64,000 bases of DNA from Microbacterium sp. cf046 (GTDB lineage: Bacteria > Actinomycetota > Actinomycetes > Actinomycetales > Microbacteriaceae), in the NCBI RefSeq assembly GCF_900114345.1, contig NZ_FOZJ01000001.1, positions 1,116,001-1,180,000 on the forward strand, given 5' to 3'. Positions within the stretch are counted from its first letter, which is position 1. The number at the start of each line of letters is the position of its first letter. The position numbers and the translations under genes were made by a program. Under the pieces are notes generated by a model. The model worked only from the letters and a program-made list of their open reading frames with translations. It was not told the origin of the DNA and did no database searches. Shown one piece after another: positions 42,173-51,323 of this stretch.

Positions 42173-43210
42173 ATGGCGAACGAACCGATCATCCAGGCGC
42201 AAGGCTTGACCAAGCGCTTCACCGTGAAGAAGAAGACCGTCGAAGCCGTGACCGACCTGACATTCGACGTCGGGCGCGGCGACCTCGTCGCCTTCCTCGG
42301 CCCCAACGGGGCGGGCAAGTCGACGAGTCTGCGCATGCTCACCACCCTCATTCCCCCCACCGCCGGCACCGCTCGAGTGGTGGGCTTCGACATCCTGAAG
42401 CGCCCGGCCGACGTGCGGGCCCGCATCGGCTACGTCGGGCAGCTGACCAGCGGCAGCTTCGCACAGCGCGTACGCGACGAGCTGCTCAGCCAGGGCGCGT
42501 TCTACGGGATGCCGCGCACCGCGGCCGCGAAGCGCGCGGACGAGCTGATCGAATCGCTGGACCTCGGCAGCTTCTCCACCCGCACGGTGCAGCAGCTCAG
42601 CGGCGGGCAGAAGCGGCGGCTCGACATCGCGCTCGGACTCATGCACGCGCCGCCGCTGCTGTTCCTCGACGAGCCGTCGACCGGGCTGGACCCCCAGAGC
42701 CGGGCGAATCTGTGGCAGCACATCCTCGATCTGCGCGAGCAGCACGGCACGACCGTGTTCCTGACGACCCACTACCTCGAGGAGGCCGACCGCTACGCCG
42801 AGCGGGTCATGGTCATGGACAAGGGCCGCGTGATCGCCGACGACACCGCGGCGCGACTCAAGGCCGAGCTGGCCGGGGACGTGCTCACGTTCGGCTTCGC
42901 GACCGAGGCGGATGCCGAGCACGCGGTCGCGGTCGTCCAGCGCCTCACCGATCGCGTCGTGAGACGCGAGGGCACGGACTCCGTGGTCGTCACCGCCCCC
43001 GACGGCGACTCGCTCCTTCCCGACGCGGTGCGCGCGCTGGATGCCGCCGGCATCCGCGTCGCCCGGGCCACCGGCGTACCGCCCACCCTCGATGACGTCT
43101 TCCTCGCGCTCACTGGCCGCACGCTTCGAGAGGCCGGCGAGGGCGAGCCCGTCGAAGAGCCCGAGACACCCGAATCCGCACAGTCCGCGACGACAGGAGC
43201 ACAGCGATGA
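42173..43210 (+). CDS. ABC transporter ATP-binding protein, DrrA-like
   Basis: A 345-residue ATPase with Walker A GPNGAGKST, signature LSGGQKRRLDIALGL, Walker B LLFLDEPSTGLDP and H-loop FLTTHYLEEAD. The long C-terminal domain after the ATPase core and the KRPADVRARIGYVGQ segment match the DrrA/daunorubicin-resistance and related export ATPases. ATGA overlap with the permease gene shows a two-gene ABC-2 exporter. The leaderless start follows TACCCT. Substrate unknown; control by the divergent WYL regulator is likely. Confidence 0.9.
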   Translation: MANEPIIQAQGLTKRFTVKKKTVEAVTDLTFDVGRGDLVAFLGPNGAGKSTSLRMLTTLIPPTAGTARVVGFDILKRPADVRARIGYVGQLTSGSFAQRVRDELLSQGAFYGMPRTAAAKRADELIESLDLGSFSTRTVQQLSGGQKRRLDIALGLMHAPPLLFLDEPSTGLDPQSRANLWQHILDLREQHGTTVFLTTHYLEEADRYAERVMVMDKGRVIADDTAARLKAELAGDVLTFGFATEADAEHAVAVVQRLTDRVVRREGTDSVVVTAPDGDSLLPDAVRALDAAGIRVARATGVPPTLDDVFLALTGRTLREAGEGEPVEEPETPESAQSATTGAQR

Positions 43211-44010
43211 CCAGCCACATCGAAACGGATCAGAGTCGTCACGACACGGCAGTCCGGGCGAACACCACGCGCGACACGTGGAACGTCCTCACCCGGGAGC
43301 TGAAGCCGGTCGTGCGCGACCCGTTCACGCTGATCTTCAGCCTCGTCCAGCCGCTCGTCTTCCTCGGGCTGTTCGCGCCGCTGCTGATCGGCTCGTCCGG
43401 GCAGCCCGTCGGAGAGACGCTGCAGTGGTTCGTGCCGGGCGTGCTCGTCATGATCGTGCTCTTCGGCACCGGGGCGACCGGATCGAACCTGCAGTACGAG
43501 ATGATGACCGGGTCGCACGAGCGCACGCTCGTCGCGCCGCTGTCACGGTCGTCGCTGCTCGTGGGTCGAGCCCTCAAGGAGATCGCTCCGATCGTGGTGC
43601 AGGCGCTGCTGATCGTGCTGATCGCGTGGCCGTTCGGCTTCACGATCAACGTCCCCGGCCTCGTGATCGGACTCGCGCTGCTCGCCGTGTTCGGCGTCGG
43701 ACTCGGATCCCTCTCGTACACGCTCGCGCTGAAGACGAAGGACCGCGAGTGGCTGTTCTGGGGCGTGCAGCAGACGCTGATCTTCCCCCTGCTGATCCTC
43801 TCCGGGATGCTGCTTCCGCTCGACCAGGGCCCGGCCTGGATGCAGGCCGTCTCGACCGTGAACCCCGTCAACTGGGTGGTCCAGGCCGAGCGGGCGCTGC
43901 TCGCAGGAGACCTCGGTGCGATCACGGTGCTGTGGGGCTGGATCGCCGCGCTCGTCCTGGCCGCACTCGGTCTGTGGGCGGGGGTGCGCGCCATCCGCAA
44001 GAGCAGCTGA
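43207..44010 (+). CDS. ABC-2 type permease, DrrB-like
   Basis: A 267-residue membrane protein with six hydrophobic helices after a polar N-terminus: LIFSLVQPLVFLGLFAPLLIG, FVPGVLVMIVLFGTGATGS, IVVQALLIVLIAWPFGFTINV, GLVIGLALLAVFGVGLGSLSY, QQTLIFPLLILSGMLLPLD and AALVLAALGLWAGVRAI. The amphipathic stretch NTTRDTWNVLTRELKPVVRDP and the SGMLLPL motif are typical of ABC-2 exporters of the DrrB group. It would form a homodimer with the ATPase encoded upstream, whose stop codon it overlaps. Confidence 0.9.
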   Translation: MTSHIETDQSRHDTAVRANTTRDTWNVLTRELKPVVRDPFTLIFSLVQPLVFLGLFAPLLIGSSGQPVGETLQWFVPGVLVMIVLFGTGATGSNLQYEMMTGSHERTLVAPLSRSSLLVGRALKEIAPIVVQALLIVLIAWPFGFTINVPGLVIGLALLAVFGVGLGSLSYTLALKTKDREWLFWGVQQTLIFPLLILSGMLLPLDQGPAWMQAVSTVNPVNWVVQAERALLAGDLGAITVLWGWIAALVLAALGLWAGVRAIRKSS

Positions 44011-44077
44011 TCCCGGCGGCCGCGAGGTCGCCCGCGTCGGGCCCCGAGGTCCGTCGAGAACGCGTCTCACCACCGGC

Positions 44078-44083
44078 TAGCGT
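44078..44083 (+). promoter_or_regulatory. -10 box TAGCGT for the GH67-like membrane protein
   Basis: TAGCGT ends 6 bases before the ATG at 44090, the leaderless spacing. Confidence 0.6.
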
Positions 44084-44089
44084 GAACCC

Positions 44090-47000
44090 ATGACAACGGC
44101 GACACGGCGAGCGGTGCTCGCCGTCGTCACGATCGTCGTCCTGGTGGCGCTCGGTGCCGGCCTGGGACTGGTGGTCGGCGATGCGCTCGGCATCCGCACG
44201 GAGCCCGCTGCGCAGATGGAGCCCGCTGCGCCGGTCGTCCCGGCCGGGACCGCGGTCGTGCCCCCGCCGCAATTCACGCGGATCGAGGCACCGGACGGGG
44301 TCCGGGTCGATGTCGCCCTCGAAGAGCTCGCGGATGCCGTCGCCGACGCGGCCGGCACGGAAGGATCGGCATCCCTCACCGTCGTCGCAGGGAACGGGGA
44401 CCCCGCCGACGAGACCTACCGGCTCGGCGGGACCGCCGAGGCATTGCGCATCGAGTCCGTCAGCGACACTGGGGCGGTGCGCGGCATCTACGACCTCGCC
44501 GCTCAGGTGCGCGCCGGCCGCTCGGTCGCCGAGGGTCTCGGCCAGGACGTCACGTCACGGCTGCCGTTCCGCATGGTCGACATGGGCGCGGTGGCGGTGA
44601 CCCCCGATCCGGCCGAGTGGGAGGCCGGCGACGACTATTCGCACGCCTCCAAGGCGTTCGCCGACGTGCTGCTGCGCGATCCGCCGTACATCGATCCGGA
44701 GTCGCTCGCCGACGCCTACGACGACTTCGACGTGTTCATCCGCCACTCGCTGGCGAACGGCTATAACGCAGTGGCCTTCCCGGGACTCGTCGAGTACCTC
44801 ACCTTCGACGACGCGCCCGACGGGCCGGTCTACGCCGAGGGGGACGATCACCGTGCGAAGGCCCTCGCCCTCCGCGAGGCGTTCGCGCCGTTCTGGGACC
44901 GTGCGGACGAACTCGGCATGAAGGTGTTCCTGCGCACCGACATGCTCACCCTGACCACGCCGCTCGAGGAGTACCTCACCGACCGGTTCGGATCGCTCGA
45001 CACGGCGAACCCCGAGCTGTGGGACGTCTATGCCGCGGGGCTCGACGAGCTCTACGCGGCGGAACCGTCACTGGACGGCGTGCTCATCCGCATCGGCGAG
45101 GCGGGACGCGTCTACGACGTCGAGGGATGGGACGTGTACTCCGCGCTCGCGGTGACCTCCGTGGACGCGGTGCGCACGATGCTCGAGACGCTCACGGCGC
45201 AGGCCGAATCGACCGAGCGCGAGGTCATCTTCCGCACCTGGAGCGTCGGCGTCGGCGCGGTGGGGGACATGCACACGAGCGACACCTCGTACGAGGCCGT
45301 GCTCGGGGGGATCGACTCGCCGGCGCTCATCGTCTCAACCAAGTACACGCTGGGGGACTTCTACAGCTGGCTGCCGCTGAACGTCACGCTCGAGCAGGGG
45401 CAGCAGCGTCGGATCGTCGAGTTCCAGAGTCGTCGCGAGTTCGAGAACTTCGGAGCCTTCCCGAACGACCTCGGGCCGGAGTACCAGTTCGCGCTGCAGA
45501 CGCTGCTCGCCGCGAACGAGGACATCGAGGGCATCTGGACCTGGACGCAGGACGGCGGCCCCTGGCGCGCGGGCCCGATGACCCTGTACCTGAAAGCCGG
45601 GTTCTGGCAGCTGTACGAGCTGAATACGATGCTGGCCGCGGACCTCGCGCGCGACCCGTCCGCCGATGTCGGCCGGGTGACGCAGGACTGGGCACGCGAG
45701 TGGTTCTCGGACGACCCCGCCACCGTCTCGGCGATCGTCGAGGCGATGGCCGTGTCGCGACCGGCGATCGAGCAGGGCATGTACATCGAGCCGTTCGCCG
45801 AGCAGCGGGTGTTCGCGATCGGGCTGGAGCCACCGCCCATGATGTGGATCTTCGAGTGGGACATCCTCACCGGCGACTCCGCGGTGCTCGATGTCATCTA
45901 CGCGATCTCGCGCGATGCGACCGGCGGCGACATCGAGCAGGCCATCGCAGGCGGCGAGCAAGCGCTCGCGGACGCCGAGCACATGCGAGAACTCATCGAG
46001 ACCAGCGATGCCGCGACCTGGCACGACCCGGCGATGCGGGACGCGTTCCTCGGCACGATGGACTACGAAGTCGACGTGCTCGGCATGCTCTCGTCGTATC
46101 GGGCCATGATCCTGCACCAGGCGCAGTGGCACGACACGCTCTCGTCGGACGCGTACGCCGCCTGGGAATCCGACCGCGACGAGTTCGAGGCGCTCGCGGC
46201 CGCGCACGTCGAGCAGTACGCCGGCGACATCGACTACCCGGCCTACAACCTCACGGCAGCCGAACTCGGCGTGCAGCGAGCCGATCGCGACCTCGCCATG
46301 GCGTGGCTCGCACGCGGGCTGCTCGTCCTGGCCGGACTGTGGGTGGTGATCGGCGTCATCGCATCGCGCACCCGGCTCGTCCGCCGGCCCGGAGCCGCGG
46401 CGGCACGCGCGGCGTGGCTCGGTGCGACCCGGCCGTGGCGCGCCCGGGAGTCCACGCTCGGTCTGCTGCCGCTGGATCGCTGGCTGCTGCTCGGCATCCC
46501 CGCCGCGCTGCTGGTCGCGACCCGCGCCGTGCAGACGTCGTTCCTGTCGTGGACGCACCTCGCGGTGGTGCTGGGCGCCTGGCTGGTGTTCATCCTCGTC
46601 GTACGGCTGCTCGTCGGCCGCCGCTCGCCGTGGCCCGTGATCGCCGCCGTCGGCGGTGTGGTCGTGCTGCGCTGCATCGTGACGCTGCTCGCGCTGTCGG
46701 TGACCGGCCCGGGCGGATACTGGTTCTCGTTCTGGACGGAACCCACCCGCCGCACGGTGTACGTCGCGATCGCGTTCGCCCTCTTCGTCTGGCTGTTCGT
46801 GGCGGCCGCATGGGCGCTCGCCGCCCACATCGGCCGTCGGCGCGCGATCGGCAGCGTCCTCGCAGGCGCCGGGCTCGGGCTCGCGGTCCCGGCCCTCGTG
46901 GTCGCCCTCATCGGACTCGAGAAGGCGCTCACGCTGTGGAACGACGAGATGGGGCTGCTGCCATGGGGCCTCGCGCGCATCCTCGGCATCACGGTCTATC

Positions 47001-47146
47001 TCGACATCCCCGCGGCCACTGCGTGGTACGCCGCCGGGTTCGGCCTCGCGATCGCGGTGCTCGGCATCCTGCTCGCTCTGCCGTACGGGCGAGCGGACCG
47101 CCGCACGGGTCCGGAAGCCGAGGCGACCGCGGACCTGATGAGCTAG
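44090..47146 (+). CDS. Large membrane protein with GH67-like extracytoplasmic domain and C-terminal 7-TM domain
   Basis: A 1018-residue protein. Residues about 8-30 form a membrane anchor or signal. Residues about 60-155 resemble the N-terminal domain of alpha-glucuronidases (EALRIESVSDTGAVRGIYDLA). Residues about 160-560 look like a TIM-barrel glycosidase, with DGVLIRIGEAG, FRTWSVGVGAVGDMH, STKYTLGDFYSWLP, RIVEFQSRREFENFGAFP and DIEGIWTWTQDGGPW, the order seen in GH67/GH115-type enzymes. From about residue 735 seven hydrophobic helices follow to the end. A sugar-acid-cleaving activity is possible but unproved. I know no described family with this membrane fusion. The gene is monocistronic and leaderless. 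Confidence 0.75.
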   Translation: MTTATRRAVLAVVTIVVLVALGAGLGLVVGDALGIRTEPAAQMEPAAPVVPAGTAVVPPPQFTRIEAPDGVRVDVALEELADAVADAAGTEGSASLTVVAGNGDPADETYRLGGTAEALRIESVSDTGAVRGIYDLAAQVRAGRSVAEGLGQDVTSRLPFRMVDMGAVAVTPDPAEWEAGDDYSHASKAFADVLLRDPPYIDPESLADAYDDFDVFIRHSLANGYNAVAFPGLVEYLTFDDAPDGPVYAEGDDHRAKALALREAFAPFWDRADELGMKVFLRTDMLTLTTPLEEYLTDRFGSLDTANPELWDVYAAGLDELYAAEPSLDGVLIRIGEAGRVYDVEGWDVYSALAVTSVDAVRTMLETLTAQAESTEREVIFRTWSVGVGAVGDMHTSDTSYEAVLGGIDSPALIVSTKYTLGDFYSWLPLNVTLEQGQQRRIVEFQSRREFENFGAFPNDLGPEYQFALQTLLAANEDIEGIWTWTQDGGPWRAGPMTLYLKAGFWQLYELNTMLAADLARDPSADVGRVTQDWAREWFSDDPATVSAIVEAMAVSRPAIEQGMYIEPFAEQRVFAIGLEPPPMMWIFEWDILTGDSAVLDVIYAISRDATGGDIEQAIAGGEQALADAEHMRELIETSDAATWHDPAMRDAFLGTMDYEVDVLGMLSSYRAMILHQAQWHDTLSSDAYAAWESDRDEFEALAAAHVEQYAGDIDYPAYNLTAAELGVQRADRDLAMAWLARGLLVLAGLWVVIGVIASRTRLVRRPGAAAARAAWLGATRPWRARESTLGLLPLDRWLLLGIPAALLVATRAVQTSFLSWTHLAVVLGAWLVFILVVRLLVGRRSPWPVIAAVGGVVVLRCIVTLLALSVTGPGGYWFSFWTEPTRRTVYVAIAFALFVWLFVAAAWALAAHIGRRRAIGSVLAGAGLGLAVPALVVALIGLEKALTLWNDEMGLLPWGLARILGITVYLDIPAATAWYAAGFGLAIAVLGILLALPYGRADRRTGPEAEATADLMS

Positions 47147-47225
47147 CCGGGCGAGCCGACGGTCGGTGTCGCGCCCCGCCGGAGCCGGGGTGGCTGTCGG
47201 CCTGCGCGCCTAGACTTGAGGGGCT

Positions 47226-49688
47226 ATGACCGACGCCACCACGCCCATGATCATCGTCGGCGGCGACCGCGGACCCGATCCCGCGACCGGGCCGTCGGGA
47301 TCGGTGCGCCCGGACGAGGATCTGCTCGCGGGCCTGAACCCTCCGCAGCGTGAGGCGGTCATCTACCGCGGGCCGGCCCTGCTGATCGTCGCAGGGGCGG
47401 GCTCGGGCAAGACCAGCGTGCTCACGCGGCGAGTCGCCAGCCTGCTGCGGACCCGCGAGGCATGGCCCAGTCAGATCCTCGCGATCACGTTCACCAACAA
47501 GGCCGCCGGCGAGATGCGCGAGCGGGTCGCACAGCTGATCGGCGACCGAGCGCAGGGCATGTGGATCTCGACGTTCCACTCGGCGTGCGTGCGCATCCTC
47601 CGCCGCGAGGCCGAGCAGTTCGGCTTCACGAAGTCGTTCACGATCTACGACTCCGGTGACTCGCGCGCGCTGCTGAAGCGACTGGTCAAGGAGCACGAGG
47701 CGGATGCGTACGGGCTCACGCCGGCCGGCGCGCAGAGCCGCATCTCGAAGCTCAAGAACGAACTCTCGGATGCCGAGTCCTACGCGCGCTCGGCGAACAT
47801 GACCGACCCCGCCGAGCGGGTGTTCGTCGATGTGTTCAGCGACTACCAGCGGGCGCTGCAGCGCGCGAACGCGTTCGACTTCGACGACCTGATCGGTCAG
47901 GTCGTCTACCTGTTCCGGGCATTCCCGCACGTGGCGGATGTCTATCGCCGTCGCTTCCGCCACATCCTCGTCGACGAGTATCAGGACACCAACCACGCCC
48001 AGTACGCGCTCATCCACGAGCTGACCCGGCCGATCGGCTCGGATGCTCCGGGATTCGAGTCGAACGGGATGATGATCTTCGAGGCCGACCCTGCCGCCGA
48101 TCCCGACAAGGCACCGGCATCCCTCACGGTCGTCGGCGACTCCGACCAGTCGATCTACGCGTTCCGCGGCGCCGACATCCGCAACATCACCGAGTTCGAG
48201 CGCGACTATCCCGGTGCCAAGGTGGTGCTCCTCGAGCAGAACTACCGCTCGACGCAGAACATCCTGAGCGCGGCGAACGCCGTGATCGGCCACAACTTCG
48301 ACCGCAAGGACAAGAAGCTCTGGACCGACGTCGGCGCCGGCGAGAAGATCATCGGCTTCACCGGCTACTCGCAGCACGACGAGGCGCAGTTCGTCGCCGA
48401 TGAGGTCGACGCTCTGCGGCGTGCTGGCACCGACTACTCGCAGATGGCCGTCTTCTACCGCACCAACTCGCAGAGCCGTGCGCTGGAGGAGATCTTCATC
48501 CGCTCGGCGGTGCCGTACAAGATCATGGGCGGCACCAAGTTCTACGAGCGCGCCGAGATCAAGGACGCGCTCGCGTACCTGATCGCGGTCTCGAATCCCG
48601 CCGACGAGATGGCCCTTCGTCGCATCATCAACAGACCGCGCCGCGGCATCGGCGACGTGACGATCGAGGCGATCAGCCGCTACGCCCAGAACGAGGGCAT
48701 CACCTTCCGCGATGCGCTCGCCAATTCGTCGGCGCTCGGCGTCGGGCCGAAGATCCAGGCCGCCATCGCACACCTCGACGCGGTCCTGGCCGAAGCAGGC
48801 GAGCTCATGCTCCCGTCCACCGGCGAACTCGCCCCGCCGACCGCGGTCGCAGAAGGGCTGCAGCTGCTCCTCGGCAAGACCGGCTACACCGACGCGCTGC
48901 GCGCGAGTCGCGACGCGCAGGACGAAGCGCGCGTCGAGAACCTCGACGAGCTCGTGGCGGTTGCCCGCGAGTTCGCCCGCAACAACCCCGAGGGAACGGT
49001 CGTGGACTTCCTCGCGGAAGTGCAGCTCGTCTCGGATGCCGACGACCTCGAGGACGCGTCAGGCTCGGTCTCGCTCATGACGATGCACACCGCGAAGGGC
49101 CTCGAGTACGACGCGGTGTTCGTGACCGGCGTCGAGGAGGACCTCATTCCGCATCGGATCTCGGCGGGCGAGCCCGGCGGACCGCAGGAGGAGCGACGCC
49201 TCTTCTACGTCGGGATCACACGCGCCCGCAAGCGCCTGTACCTCTCCCTCGCGATGACCCGTGCACAGTTCGGCGAGATCTCGGTCGCGATGCCGAGCCG
49301 CTTCCTGCAGGAGATCCCACCCGACCTCGTGCACTGGCGTCAGTCGCCGGGCGATGTGAATTCCCGTGGCGGCATGCAATCCAGGGCCCTCAACGCGAGG
49401 CGTCCCGGCGGGACCGGTGCGTCCGCCGGCGGCGCACGTCGTTACGGCGAAGACCTCGTTCCCAAATCGACCTCGATCGAACGATTCGCGAACCGCATTC
49501 CGGCCCGGGTCCGCGACAACGGAGACATGCAGCTCGCTTCCGGCGACCGCATCAAGCACGACGACTTCGGCGAGGGACGCGTGGATGCCGTCACCGGGGA
49601 GGGTGCCAAGCGCGTCGCCCATGTGCGCTTCGACACCGCCGGACCCAAGAAGCTCCTGATCAAGATCGCGCCCATCGAGAAGCTCTGA
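47226..49688 (+). CDS. pcrA: UvrD/PcrA-type superfamily 1 DNA helicase
   Basis: An 820-residue SF1A helicase, 3'-5' translocase of nucleotide excision repair and replication-conflict resolution. Motifs in order: Q motif LNPPQREAV, Walker A GAGSGKTS (about 57-64), Ia ITFTNKAAGEM, II VDEYQDTNHAQY, III VGDSDQSIYAFRGAD, IV EQNYRST, V SLMTMHTAKGLEYD and VI RLFYVGITRARKRLYL. The C-terminal ~60 residues form a small beta domain (DFGEGRVDAV), typical of PcrA/UvrD. An insertion of about 25 residues between motifs II and III (SNGMMIFEADPAADPDKAPAS) is notable. TAGACT lies 9 bases before the ATG. Confidence 0.93.
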   Translation: MTDATTPMIIVGGDRGPDPATGPSGSVRPDEDLLAGLNPPQREAVIYRGPALLIVAGAGSGKTSVLTRRVASLLRTREAWPSQILAITFTNKAAGEMRERVAQLIGDRAQGMWISTFHSACVRILRREAEQFGFTKSFTIYDSGDSRALLKRLVKEHEADAYGLTPAGAQSRISKLKNELSDAESYARSANMTDPAERVFVDVFSDYQRALQRANAFDFDDLIGQVVYLFRAFPHVADVYRRRFRHILVDEYQDTNHAQYALIHELTRPIGSDAPGFESNGMMIFEADPAADPDKAPASLTVVGDSDQSIYAFRGADIRNITEFERDYPGAKVVLLEQNYRSTQNILSAANAVIGHNFDRKDKKLWTDVGAGEKIIGFTGYSQHDEAQFVADEVDALRRAGTDYSQMAVFYRTNSQSRALEEIFIRSAVPYKIMGGTKFYERAEIKDALAYLIAVSNPADEMALRRIINRPRRGIGDVTIEAISRYAQNEGITFRDALANSSALGVGPKIQAAIAHLDAVLAEAGELMLPSTGELAPPTAVAEGLQLLLGKTGYTDALRASRDAQDEARVENLDELVAVAREFARNNPEGTVVDFLAEVQLVSDADDLEDASGSVSLMTMHTAKGLEYDAVFVTGVEEDLIPHRISAGEPGGPQEERRLFYVGITRARKRLYLSLAMTRAQFGEISVAMPSRFLQEIPPDLVHWRQSPGDVNSRGGMQSRALNARRPGGTGASAGGARRYGEDLVPKSTSIERFANRIPARVRDNGDMQLASGDRIKHDDFGEGRVDAVTGEGAKRVAHVRFDTAGPKKLLIKIAPIEKL

Positions 49689-49727
49689 CCCGTGATCCCG
49701 CGCCGCAGGCGGCTCGGCACCGCGGGC

Positions 49728-49733
49728 TACGCT
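49728..49733 (+). promoter_or_regulatory. -10 box TACGCT for the SseB-family gene
   Basis: TACGCT ends 6 bases before the ATG at 49740, the leaderless spacing. Confidence 0.6.
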
Positions 49734-49739
49734 TGAGCA

Positions 49740-50816
49740 ATGGCCCTGTTCTCGCGGCGGAAGAAGACCGACGACGTCGAGGCGGAGGACGGATTCGCCG
49801 AATCCCCGATGCCGGCGGCGGCTGAGCCCGAGAGCGCCGATGCCGCTCCCGTCGCATCCGCTGCCGCCCCGACCGCACCCGATGCCGCTCCGATCGCACC
49901 GGACGGGCCGACGGAATCCGCGGCATCCGTGGGCATCTCGGTGTCGTCCTACCGCGGTCTCGGAGGGCAGGCGGCGCCGGCTGCGCCTGCGGCCCGAATG
50001 GCTCCCGCCCGCGCGCCGGAGGCACCTGTGGCGGCGACGACCGTGCCCGGCATCCGAGACAACGTCGTCCTGCGCGAGGCACTCGCTGCCTTGCCCGTCT
50101 CGCCCGAATCCCCCGACCTGCTCGAGATCGCGCGCCAGCTGATGCAGGGGCACCTGTTCCTGCGGGTCAAGGGCGATGCCCGCGAACTGCTGGCCGAGGG
50201 GAAGGATCTCCCGCTCGGGGTCGCTGTGGTGGGAGACAAGCAGTTCGTCCTGGCGTACAGCAGCGGTGCGGCGCTGCGCGCGAGCATCGCGGCCGACCGC
50301 GATACCGGCACCTCTGCGATGGGGCAGCCGGTGCTCGCGGTGATCCGTCACGTGCTCGGCGGCCCGTACGCGGGACTGATCATCGACAATTCCTCCGCTC
50401 CCGCCAGGGCGGTGCTGCCCCGCGAGCTGCTCGAGAAGCTGCTGGAGCAGGCCGACGAGACGCTCGAGGTCAAGACATTGCTCGCGGGTGATCGCACCGA
50501 CGCCACGGCGGGTGCGGTGGTGGAAGCGCTGACCCGCGTGAAGTTCTGGGTCGCCGTGAACCGGTCCGAGGAGGGGCGGTTCGGTGTCGCGGAGGCGCGG
50601 TCGCAGGACGGCGCCCGCCTGATCGAGCTGTACTCGCACCCGCTCGAGGTCGCGTCGCTGCGGCGCGGCGACCAGGCGGCGCCGATGACCGCCGCGCAGC
50701 TGGCCGGGGCGCTCCGCGCCGACGAGGCACTCGACGGTGTGATCGTGGATCCGGGTGGCCCGTGGATCCGCCTCTCGCGCTCCGACCTCGCGCCTCTGAT
50801 CGCACTCGCCGGCTGA
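49740..50816 (+). CDS. SseB-family protein with Ala/Pro-rich N-terminus
   Basis: A 358-residue soluble protein. Residues 1-~105 are low-complexity, rich in Ala, Pro, Glu and Asp (AAAEPESADAAPVASAAAPTAP). SseB-like domains follow: ALPVSPESPDLLEIARQLMQGHLFLRVKGD ... GDKQFVLAYSSGAALRAS, then a second region with GVIVDPGGPWIRLSRSDLAPLIALAG. SseB (enhanced serine sensitivity) domains bind protein partners; function in actinobacteria is unknown. The ATG is 6 bases after TACGCT. Confidence 0.8.
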   Translation: MALFSRRKKTDDVEAEDGFAESPMPAAAEPESADAAPVASAAAPTAPDAAPIAPDGPTESAASVGISVSSYRGLGGQAAPAAPAARMAPARAPEAPVAATTVPGIRDNVVLREALAALPVSPESPDLLEIARQLMQGHLFLRVKGDARELLAEGKDLPLGVAVVGDKQFVLAYSSGAALRASIAADRDTGTSAMGQPVLAVIRHVLGGPYAGLIIDNSSAPARAVLPRELLEKLLEQADETLEVKTLLAGDRTDATAGAVVEALTRVKFWVAVNRSEEGRFGVAEARSQDGARLIELYSHPLEVASLRRGDQAAPMTAAQLAGALRADEALDGVIVDPGGPWIRLSRSDLAPLIALAG

Positions 50817-50841
50817 CCGCCTGTCATCTTGCACGGAAGGG

Positions 50842-50870
50842 TTGACGCTCGGATCTGATCGCGGTATCGT
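50842..50870 (+). promoter_or_regulatory. Promoter TTGACG-N17-TATCGT for the arsR-SRPBCC-RibD operon
   Basis: -35 TTGACG (50842-50847) and -10 TATCGT (50865-50870) with an ideal 17-bp spacer. The expected start falls inside the palindrome at 50873, giving a short untranslated leader before the ATG at 50892. Confidence 0.7.
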
Positions 50871-50872
50871 AT

Positions 50873-50888
50873 TCAATCAATTGATTGA
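50873..50888. promoter_or_regulatory. ArsR-type operator, perfect 16-bp palindrome TCAATCAATTGATTGA
   Basis: A perfect palindrome immediately after the -10 box, covering the predicted transcription start. It is AT-rich against its surroundings and followed by a related half site TTGATT at 50901-50906. It is the obvious site for autorepression by the ArsR protein encoded next. Confidence 0.7.
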
Positions 50889-50891
50889 TAA

Positions 50892-51323
50892 ATGAATGAG
50901 TTGATTATGCCCATCCCCATGTCTCCGCCAGGCAATGCCGACGCGTCGCCCGCGGACGTGGGGAGCGAGGGGTCGTCCACGCTCGACAAGGCGTTCGCGG
51001 CTCTCTCCGACCCGGTCCGCCGAGCGATCGTGGCGCGGCTGAGCCGGGGATCGTCCACGCTCGGCGAGCTCGCCGAGCCGTTCGCCATCACGCTCCAGGC
51101 AGTCTCGAAGCACATCAGCGTGCTCGAGGAGGCCGGGCTCGTGTGGCGCACGCGCGACGCGCAGCGCCGACCGGTCCACCTCGATGCGGCCGCACTGCAG
51201 CGGCTCACGGCGTGGATCGATGGATATCGGCTCCAAGCAGAAGCGGCCTACCGGCGCCTCGATGCCGTGGTCGCAGCATCCCCCGTCGAAGCAATCCCAC
51301 CTGACAAGGAGAAGGAATCATGA
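50892..51323 (+). CDS. ArsR-family regulator
   Basis: A 143-residue winged-HTH protein. FAALSDPVRRAIVARLSRGSSTLGELAEPFAITLQAVSKHISVLEEAGLVWRTRD spans residues about 35-90. No ELCVCDL-type or other metal-binding cysteines are present, so it belongs to the non-metal subgroup that pairs with SRPBCC (AHSA1-like) proteins. The N-terminal ~30 residues are low-complexity, and in-frame ATGs at 50907 and 50919 are alternative starts. It is coupled to the SRPBCC gene by ATGA. A strong promoter and perfect palindrome precede it. Confidence 0.87.
   Translation: MNELIMPIPMSPPGNADASPADVGSEGSSTLDKAFAALSDPVRRAIVARLSRGSSTLGELAEPFAITLQAVSKHISVLEEAGLVWRTRDAQRRPVHLDAAALQRLTAWIDGYRLQAEAAYRRLDAVVAASPVEAIPPDKEKES

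Noticed and set aside
50873..50888. Perfect 16-bp palindrome as a transposon end or target duplication
   Set aside because: There is no transposase or second end, and its position on the predicted start point of an arsR gene fits an operator.
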